From Aaosphaeria pasadenensis (lineage: Eukaryota; Ascomycota; Dothideomycetes; Pleosporales), in contig JAKLMB010000011.1 of the NCBI GenBank assembly GCA_022813625.1, positions 62,001 through 126,000 of the forward strand: DNA of 64,000 nt, written 5' to 3'. Positions 56,067 to 64,000 of the stretch are shown in pieces. Each line of letters starts with the position of its first letter. Position 1 is the stretch's first letter. A program made the translations under genes and the position numbers. The notes under the pieces are model-generated. The model did not search any database. It was not told the origin of the DNA and saw nothing but the letters and a program-made list of their open reading frames with translations.

Positions 56067-57194
56067 GTTGAAAGGCGCTGTTCAGCTTGAAAAGGTGCTT
56101 CTGGGGAGAAAAGGCGCTTTGGTATGGGTGAGAGTAACTTGGGTCAAATTCAATTTTGATCAAACGAAATGGACCGCTGGGTTGATGCCAAAGAATTATC
56201 ACTTCTGTTTGTAAGAGAGTGTTGTAAGGTTTGAGCAATGGAGAAATAGGGACATCTGTCGTGTATATATATTCTTTTCTCACCACACCCCTACGTCACT
56301 TGTATCCACCGTGTCTTTCGGCAGATGTCGAGCAGTAAATCTCGAGAAGTATAGAGAAAGTCCCTGGGTCAGTGATACTGTGGTTTTGTAAGGCAAATCC
56401 ACCACTGCATGGCCGGAATTCCGGATAGGAGGACCACGCATAGGGTACGTGGGGAGTCCAATCCATGGTTACGGGATCATAGATTGGCTACCCGTCTTAC
56501 CTGTCGATTCTCGTACGTGATTGAATCAAATATCATTAATATCTTCACGTGGGTTTCAAGAAGCATTTATGGAGAACTTATTGGAAGCGATCGAGGCAAG
56601 GATATACTAGGTGGACCCTGTCAGGCTTTTCGCATATCATCTGTAATCAGGGAATCTTACAACGCCTGTTTGCCTAATGCAGAAATCGAATTGTAAATCA
56701 GAGGTGGGGTTTATGCTGTAACAAATTCCGTAACTTTGTATCATTTCAGGTAACATATCGCGCATTCTTAAACCTGCAACATGCAGTAGAATGTAAACTA
56801 TAATGCCGCATTTGTTAATTCCAAATCGACAATTGATACTAGCCTAAAGTACACCTGAAATCAAGGCTAGAGAGTTGTCATCTAGCTACAACGTTGATCA
56901 GAGAAGAAGTTGAAATCACCATATCACATATGCTTTCTACTTGTGTTCGCTGATCCTTAGGAAAGAGAATCGTGCAAAGGTTTTGATGCCATTATCGATG
57001 GACGTTACTCTACCCAAAGCTATTAATCTATGTAGATTCTGCAACTTGTATCCGATCTGGGGATCGCGGGGTACAGATCATCACAGTAAAATCATGTCGC
57101 GTTTCTGCAGTGGACCTCGTTCATTGTATTAACACTATCCGTACCTGTTACCTTGCTGCATAAATCCTTGTTCGTCGTCCATGTCCACGCGCTC
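56067..57194. other. gene-free stretch, 1.1 kb
   Basis: It holds the methyltransferase promoter and the 3' flank of the receptor gene; 56700-57000 is AT-rich. Nothing was identified. Confidence 0.45.
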
Positions 57195-58667
57195 CTATAC
57201 GGAGCGCGCTTCATGATACTTGTAATATTCCGCCGAAATATCGACACTCTTTGAGCTTTCAGCCTCGGAATACCAATCCTTAGGGGGTGTTTTGGGTGGA
57301 GTCTCCTTATTCGAAGCTAATGCATCTAGGGACGCAGTGCTTGCATTCTTGTCGCCCCGCGATCCGCCTAAGAATGATGAAAGCGATGGGATGTTCAGCT
57401 TATTTCGCGCGCTGTTCAAGGCAGAGTCCAACGAATAAGTATTGATCAGACTCCTCAAGGTGGGAATGCAGGCTGCGAGTAGGCCCACGGTGACCTCGAG
57501 ATAGTTCCAGAAGAGAAAGGTTGTGACAAGTACTGATTAAGCAGTTAGCTTTGCTTCAGTAGAATACAATATTACACAGGAGCTTACAAGTGACGTCTAG
57601 GTCAAGGTTGTCATTCTGAGTTGCCTGCCAGAGGCACCAAATCATACGAATAACCGACGCAACAACGGCGCTATATTTGAGTCAACAAACTACACAAGTA
57701 CAAAATACGGTCTACTCACAATGATCCTAAAGCAAAGACAAATGACATGGCGATCTTGCTTGTAACAGGCATATGTAATTTCCAGACCTATCACAATCAG
57801 CCAAACTTGTAACTTGATAATTTCAGTTCGCACACTTCACTTACTCCAGGTAGAGGTAGCAACAAGATAACTAGATCGCAAGCAAAGTCTGATATAGCAA
57901 GTGCATTCAGGATCTTGTTGAAGTCGCCGCACTCAAACATGATCATCATAGAGTTCATCCACCACGTGTCGAAGTGGACGCCGCAAGCGAACAAGTATCG
58001 GAACCAAAATGCAATGGTCCACATGACGACGATTGCTATCATCGCCCATATGCAAACGTTGACAACATCTTTGTAGTCGCGTCTGGCTATAACAAAGATC
58101 CGTTGGTAGAAGAAAAGAATGCTGAGTTTTGTAAGGCCCAGGGCCGGAATAGAAAGAAGGAAGAAAACCCATTCATCCTATGTGACAAAGTTAGACGGAG
58201 AATGCTTTATTTATGCGGCATACATACGCGCTTTGCGATGACCATCTTGCTGTTGAATTCTTCCCATGTTGTTCGAGGAAGTAGTAGATCACGCTTTTCG
58301 GGGATATCGTAGAACTCCTTTGGCAAAGCAGTCGCATATCCGAATACATGCATAGCGACACCTAATTGTTCTCATTAGTTATATACTAAAATGCTCATTA
58401 TTGGTCCTACATACCGTGTATGAGGACCACTGCCAGTCCAATATTGAGAAGCTGGATATCATTAGGCGCGCGTTTAACATCATGAATTGGCATGGGCTTT
58501 CAAACCATCGCAGGGACTGTAAGCCAGTCATCTACCATCACTTTCTGCTTCTTCCTCCTCCGCGCAAGAAATCGAAGGCCAACTGCAACGACGTTCAGAA
58601 TAGCCAGCACGATGGTGACAGGGAGAATAATCTTAGGCGACTGTGTCGCCATCAACATGCCACCCAT
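57195..58667 (-). CDS. PTH11-like / fungal rhodopsin-domain membrane protein
   Basis: Seven exons: 58667-58506, 58451-58415, 58361-58228, 58177-57845, 57787-57720, 57670-57588, 57532-57195 (1155 nt, 384 aa), one only 37 nt. All phases fit. Seven likely membrane helices are seen. Family marks are KKQKVMVDDWLTVPAM after TM1, LSILFFYQRIFVIARRDYKDVVNVCIW, a Cys-containing loop (ACGVHFDTWW), SDFACDLVILLLPLPGVWKLHM, and NYLEVTVGLLAACIPTLRSL before the cytosolic tail. The tail is Ser/Lys-rich and ends in EYYKYHEARSV. Such proteins are GPCR-like sensors in Pezizomycotina, with mostly unknown ligands. Continuous ORFs recover only fragments of it. Confidence 0.88.
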
Positions 58668-60749
58668 AATGAATGGAAGTCCTAAGGGTCAAGACCCTCC
58701 GTCTAGTTGATTGGAAAATTCGTGCAATAGAACATCATGGGGCAAGGTATACTGCATATATATAAGAGGTTTGCGGCACTCCAGCTTTCGCGCCTGTCGT
58801 GAAAGGCTGCACGCCAAAGACCCGATAAGTTCCCACGCGGTGCGCCACGTGCGATAGGGACAAAGTGGATCCATCCCACTGCACATTCATGGCCTCGGGG
58901 TTGAAGTTATTCACTATCTCCAAAATTCAGGAACGTTGACTTCGAAACCCGGCGCTAGTGCGCGATGTGAAGACAGCTCGTATCGATATGGGCTTCGCTT
59001 GCAGTTTTTAGATGACGAAGGCGGACAGGGGGTTTGCACAGTCCCCGGAATTCCCAACTGATTGGCACACTCTTTTCCTACACTCATAATTCATCTCTAA
59101 CATCCATCCATATGCGATACGCGATATGTGCCGATCTACTGGACCAAGTTTTCCAAGGGTGTGAGATTGTCCAAAGAGCTTTCAGTAGCATACCGTGGCA
59201 ACTTTGCAAAGATCGCACTCATTAGCGTCTCCAATTTCCTTAACTCTATCTCATTGCAGACTCAGTAGAAACTCCGGACAAGTCTATAAAATGAGTTCAG
59301 ATACGAGATGTAAATGCAAGAACGGCTGCACAGTCCCTTCCCGGCGATCTCCACACAGACGCAATCTGGGGCTCAGGCCTATCGTTTGAGATTCTCAAAT
59401 CCTCCAGAGTAAACAACCATCCTGGTACGGACATTGTTCTATCTCGTTGTTTCAGCTTAGCCTAGTCGACGTCGATTCATTTCGCAACGCAGCCCAGCCT
59501 TCAGGTTAACCCAGACCCGGCCATGGAGTCTCGAAGGATTCCCATAGTCCCCCGGCAAATTGGTAAACTAGCATCAAGCTCGATGGGGCAATTTCAAGAG
59601 CGTGGCGCAACGGTACGCAACGGTACACATACGCTCACTATTTCACTATTGACCAGCGCGCCATCTGTTTTGAGAATTCACTTGCTAGGGATGTTGCAAT
59701 ATCAGCCTAGATGGAGAGTATCTTCTAGTAAATCGATTCTCGGCGAGGACTCACGCACCATTGATCCACTAAATCCATAAACGACCAGTCGCCAGCTTAC
59801 AAACTATTGAATCTGTAGACTTATCTCAAATATGCTCTCCTCGAATGATATTTACCCATCCGGGTATAGCTAAGCGACCTGATGAAACTCGGTCGATACA
59901 CACCAATGGGTATCCTGCTTTTACAGGTGTGCCAGGAGGATATGACACTAATTTGAGTGGCGCCGTCAATGAATATAGATTGTTTCGACATTGTAGTTCG
60001 AGACAGAGCAATAATAAAATGACTACATTCTTGGGGGGCAGAGTTTCAGGCATTCCATTGTTACTAATGAAAGTCAGTCAACATACTGTGGATTCGCCTG
60101 TCTGAAGTGGGCCCGAAGGTGATGTGGCTCCAATGCGAAGTCCAGACAGTCCGTGCGAAATTGATAGACTACTTTGCCAGGAATGGTAGATAGAAATAGA
60201 TAGAGTGATAATTGAAGAGATAGATAGGACGGCCCTAGCTGAGTGTGGGGGTAGTATGTAACTGATACCTTGCATGCATCAATACACTGTTGGGTAGGTC
60301 ACAGCTTTACATTCTGCACTCTTTCTGCTTTTCCAGAGTGCGATCGTTAATTATTGAGTATGTGAGATAATATTTATGATTCATTGTCAGAGGTATGATG
60401 CTACTGCTCGTTGGGTTACTCAATTGGTAACACTGTTGTATATTTAGTGTGGCCTGTGGATACTTTCTATGTACGAACAAACATCGTGCTTTGCAAACTC
60501 GTCGCTTTCCATCTGTCCAATCCAATATTGAGACCAATAAACAAACGATTAATTGCTAAGGCAGCGAATGACAAGTTCGCAACAGAAAATTCTTAGCTTG
60601 ATCGTGGATATTGATATAGCCGTTGACAAATACTGGTCACGCAATAGAAAGACATTCTTTGAGATGTTATGTACAAACAATGATTATTGAACAATAATAT
60701 ATACAAGAATTCAGGTATCACTAAAGTATATTAACAGACTTCCCCATAT
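58668..60749. other. gene-free stretch, 2.1 kb
   Basis: It includes the receptor promoter at its left end. A frame at 59523-59780 is not convincing, and 60290-60740 is AT-rich. No RNA gene or transposon was recognised. Confidence 0.45.
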
Positions 60750-61161
60750 TTAGAAAACACATCGCTTTGCCTGGATAGTTCCCTTAGGACGAGCCACTAA
60801 AATAAAAGTTAGTTGACTGAATTTGTATGGTTAGAAAGAGCAGGCATACTGAAAGCCGGGCAGTCGGTAGCCTCCTCAGACCATTTACCGCCATTCTCAT
60901 CAGTGACTTCGGGTTCAGTCTCAGGATTGGCCTCGGGTACCGCAATTGTGACATCTGGTACGATTGTAGCAGTAGGGGCAGATGTGGCAGTGGCTAGTGC
61001 TAGGATGGAGCTTGTGGCGGTAGGCTCCTCGACAGCCGCTGAACAATTGTTAGGATGTGTAGGCCTCATGCATTGAAGAACGTACCTTGAGCGACGGGGG
61101 CAGCTCCCACAAAGCTTGAGAGGCCAACGGCCAGGGTGACGGCGATCAAGTTGAAGCGCAT
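60750..61161 (-). CDS. small secreted protein, 103 aa
   Basis: Three exons (61161-61086, 61038-60850, 60796-60750; 76+189+47 nt) join in consistent phase 1. The leader MRFNLIAVTLAVGLSSFVGA is a clear signal peptide with likely cleavage before APVAQ. The mature part is Thr/Ala/Val/Pro-rich, then acidic (PEANPETEPEVTDENGGKW). It has one Cys near the acidic end (ATDCPAF) and a second in the last residues (QAKRCVF). AKR is a possible Kex2 site. No family was recognised. It could be a cell-wall or effector-type protein or, as inference, a processed peptide precursor, being divergent from a UstYa-family gene. Confidence 0.65.
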
Positions 61162-62360
61162 TTTGGAAGCGTTGGTGATTTGGTGGATATTGGATTGATG
61201 TGAATTGATTTAGGATGTAGAAAGCGTGTAGGTCTTTGGGGCTCTGGATGCCAGATAAATAATTGCAGTGGACCTAGAGCGCTCTTTATCTTTGGTTTCA
61301 TTTCGTTCTTGATGATAGTCCCCTCCCTGTCTTTGCGCATCTGGAGGCATCGGCACTTCCCGTGAAGCGACCGTCTCGGTGACCTCCAGAAGTGGCCCAA
61401 TAGTGTTATCAAGTCTTTCTAAATCCACGTGGAGAACTAGGTCGAACCTAGGTGGCGCTCTCCACAGCGGATTTGTAGTGCGGACATTGCGTTGCTTGGA
61501 CGCTGGATGGTGTGAAGGCACTCGACAGGGCAGGCTCAGTGGGGCTGGTTGACGACGTGACATGTGCATCAACTTGTACCAGGATTTCGGATTCGATGAA
61601 AATGGCGAAGGGCCTTCTACCCATTTGATCGTCATTGAATCGATTTGTCGTAATAATGTGAATGCTGATGGACGTACCATAGGCTTGCGTAACTAGGCTA
61701 GTACTTTACAGGCGCAAGTGGCCCTAGGTATACTCGACCATCTGGGCAATTCTTCACATTCGGTTGCCGACTATGATGCAAGATAGAACCACCAGTCCCA
61801 TATTACCAAGAACCGTTGGGGACCCTTTAATTCTCGCTTCGTTTGGTCAACAGTGAAAGCATGGCATGTTCCCCGGGACTTGATGAAACGGTGACTGCAC
61901 GTGGGTTGGTTTTCCTTGACTGGCCAATTGCAGGCCTCATCAATCTCGAACGCCACAATATTGTCGTCGTTGTTCCCCACTGTGCGGTTTGATCGCCGGC
62001 TCTAGCTGGAAACAGGATCCCTGAAGCGACATGAATACGAACGAGGTTCTTCGTAGGAATCTGTTAGGCCCGGCATGTTTTGACATTAGTCTACAATGCT
62101 GCTGCTGCTGCTGCTTCTTAACGGACGCCAGGCTCGTTTCGACAAGCCTACTAGCTGTTCGGGGACCTAAGAACACTTTAGTATGGTGAACGATCCCAAA
62201 CTTCTGATGGTGCCTTGCATGTCAGACCACTCCTCAGGTATTTGACCACCATCAAATGCACTTGGCGGGGAAGTAGATATATCATTCATTACCAAGAGGT
62301 CGATGTTGCGCTCCGACGTCTAATTCGAGATTCAAGTGTACACTCTCCCCAGACTTTCCC
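61162..62360. promoter_or_regulatory. divergent region between secreted-protein and UstYa-like genes
   Basis: These 1.2 kb lie between two divergent starts. A minus frame at 61210-61680 exists but looks like chance. A run of CTG repeats lies near 62099-62114. Confidence 0.4.
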
Positions 62361-63392
62361 ATGCAACTCAACATGGACAAAGTAGAGAAGGAGAGTCTTC
62401 TATCAGAAACGCAGAGAGCTGCAGAGGGTGACTTGGACCTGTACACACGAATCCGCAAAAGATCGATCCGTGAATCTGCGTGGTTTATCACATACTTATT
62501 TGTGTTGCACGTCACACTCCTTCTCGTCGGTCTTGCACTATGGCAATCGCGCCTTGCGCTGGCTTCAGAGATGATACCAACACAACATTGGAGTAAGCTT
62601 TCCTTCATGATATATCAATCATCTAACTGTACTGATTACATCAGAACCATTGTCTGTCGGAAGAGTGACCAGCGAAGAACATTCCGTGGACCACAGTAGG
62701 CACAGCAAGTATTCAGGACCTCCAAACGACGAGAACAACAAAGCTTGGGAAGATCTTATCCAGCGTACGTAATACTCCCTGCTTTTCATTTACTCGCAAC
62801 TGACATATCTGTTGCATAGCAACTTTCTTCGGAGCCACCGAGAAGGAGCTTGTGGCAGGGAATGAAACCGTAGATGACGCTGTCAGAATTGCCCCTGCAG
62901 ACAAGCCTTCGGAATCGAATGAGTATCTCGCGGCTTTAGGTGTTTATCACGAACTGCATTGCCTTGTAAGTTTCGTGGCAAACCTTTCTTAATTAGGAAA
63001 TGTACTGACGCGCGTAAGCGACAACTGCGAATGCATCTTTACCGCGATGTATATTATGAAAACCTCACAGAAGCCAATGAGCGATGGTTTTTCGATCATC
63101 TCGGTGAGTTTTCATTCAAGGACCCATAATGTCTTAGAGCGACTACTAAACATTGCTTGTGATAGATCACTGCATTGAAACGATTCGTCTTTCCATAATG
63201 TGCCAGGCAGACCTCAGTTTGTACACGTTTACATGGAAGACTTCGACTGACACTCGTCCCAAAGCGAAGTCAGCTTCAAAACGTCAATGTGTCAACTGGG
63301 ACGAGGTGCAGGGTTGGAGCATGAATAGAAAAATCTCCTTGTGGCCACGGCTGCTTCGATTGAATGGGAAGGAAGATGATATCCGACTTTAG
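62361..63392 (+). CDS. UstYa-family (DUF3328) protein
   Basis: Five exons: 62361-62592, 62645-62764, 62820-62965, 63019-63103, 63166-63392 (810 nt, 269 aa). A single membrane helix lies at about 42-61 after a basic cytosolic stretch. Both family HxxHC motifs are present and each is broken by an intron nearby: HELHC (161-165) and HLDHC (193-197). WEDLIQP and AALGVYHELHCLRQLRMHLY are family-typical. Members catalyse oxidative cyclisation, chlorination or other tailoring in fungal RiPP and other natural-product pathways (ustiloxin UstYa/UstYb, cyclochlorotine). The exact reaction here is unknown. The stop is 53 bp from the convergent SDR stop. Confidence 0.9.
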
Positions 63393-63445
63393 TCTCTACC
63401 TACACCCGCTTCTTCATTTACTTCATCTTCTCCCATTCTTGTTTA

Positions 63446-64000
63446 CTATGGCTCGTTACAATACCCATCCAGGAAATTGACTGTTAGCAAATTTCTCTTT
63501 TCTTTCAAAAGCGCTTCTCGTCCTTTTTCGAGCAATCTCGTTACATCTTGCCTACAATCTACAGATGGATCAGCATTTGATGAATAGGACAGACGATAAT
63601 AAACATGAAGATATTCTTACCAAGATAAAGCCCGCGAAGCTCCTTTCCTCTCCCCGAAGCCAAAAAAGCGCACGTCTGCCCGCACAGTGCTGGTTCATCT
63701 TTAAATAACTCCATGAAAAATTTCTCGTCTCTGACATCGCCATACTTGTCTAGCACATCCTGACCGGCACCCGCTGCGATAACAATCAGTATACCTTTTC
63801 TCCTCACGTTCTCGAAGATAAACTTACACCCGCCCATCCCTGTCAGAACACCGCCAGGATGTAGTGCATAAAGATGAATCGCCGGATCTAAGCCATCAAG
63901 CTCCATCTCCTTGTGCAGCGTATGCGTCGCCCGTATCAATGCCGCTTTCGATGTGACGTACCCCAACGTCATGGGAACGTCTACAGTCCCACTCCTCGAT
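63446..64000 (-). CDS. short-chain dehydrogenase/reductase, 5' end beyond window
   Basis: The last two exons are visible: from the window edge to 63621, and 63558-63446, joined as LRGLYLD|CRQDVTRLLEKGREAL and ending in GYCNEP. The catalytic YxxxK is present as GYVTSK. The post-catalytic LHPGGVLTGMG and ALCGQTCAFLASGRGKELRGLYL match classical fungal SDRs. The Rossmann GxxxGxG and catalytic Ser lie outside the window. It is convergent with the UstYa-like gene, and pathway membership is only suggested by proximity. Confidence 0.88.

Noticed and set aside
61210..61680. 156-codon minus frame upstream of the small secreted protein
   Set aside because: Arg/Ser/Pro-rich chance-like composition; it lies where the promoter should be and has no recognisable motif.

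Overview
This window is nuclear DNA of a filamentous ascomycete (Pezizomycotina). Genes are split by short 45-90 bp GT-AG introns. The families present (UstYa/DUF3328, PTH11-like fungal rhodopsin, Zn2Cys6 regulators, GMC oxidoreductase, SUR7/PalI protein, DASH subunit Duo1) are typical of that group. The class cannot be fixed from sequence reading alone. About 25 genes were reconstructed by joining exons by hand. In every complete model the exon lengths sum to a multiple of three and the splice phases agree.

Left part, about 1-23 kb, is compact and mostly housekeeping. In order it holds a small hypothetical gene, galactokinase, DASH subunit Duo1, an unrecognised disordered protein, RNase H2 subunit B, Mcm10, a tubulin-tyrosine-ligase-domain protein, a C2H2 zinc-finger protein and an Mcp1-like mitochondrial membrane protein. 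An alpha-glucosidase and a maltose-type permease follow as a divergent pair, then a secreted EGF/propeller protein and ribosomal protein S20 (uS10). The RNase H2B and MCM10 genes share a 436 bp promoter with two ACGCGT (MCB) palindromes. The alpha-glucosidase/permease promoter carries a cluster of four CGG-N8-(C/A)GG matches, the AmyR-type consensus. A Zn2Cys6 regulator of plausible AmyR/MalR type lies about 2.5 kb away at 23.3-24.9 kb.

Middle part, about 25-52 kb, is looser and accessory. It holds an NmrA/isoflavone-reductase-like protein, a SUR7/PalI membrane protein with a YPPTPG-type repeat tail, a secreted carboxylesterase, a Gly/Tyr/Asp-repeat protein and a cytochrome P450. Then comes a possible catabolic or tailoring cluster: an anion:cation-symporter-family MFS transporter divergent from a D-2-hydroxyacid dehydrogenase, and a GMC oxidoreductase flanked by two Zn2Cys6 regulators.

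Right part, about 53-64 kb, is gene-poor. It holds a SAM methyltransferase, a PTH11-like receptor, a small secreted protein divergent from a UstYa-family protein (two HxxHC motifs), and an SDR whose 5' end lies beyond the window. No PKS, NRPS or terpene synthase was seen. No tRNA, rRNA, CRISPR or intact transposon was recognised.
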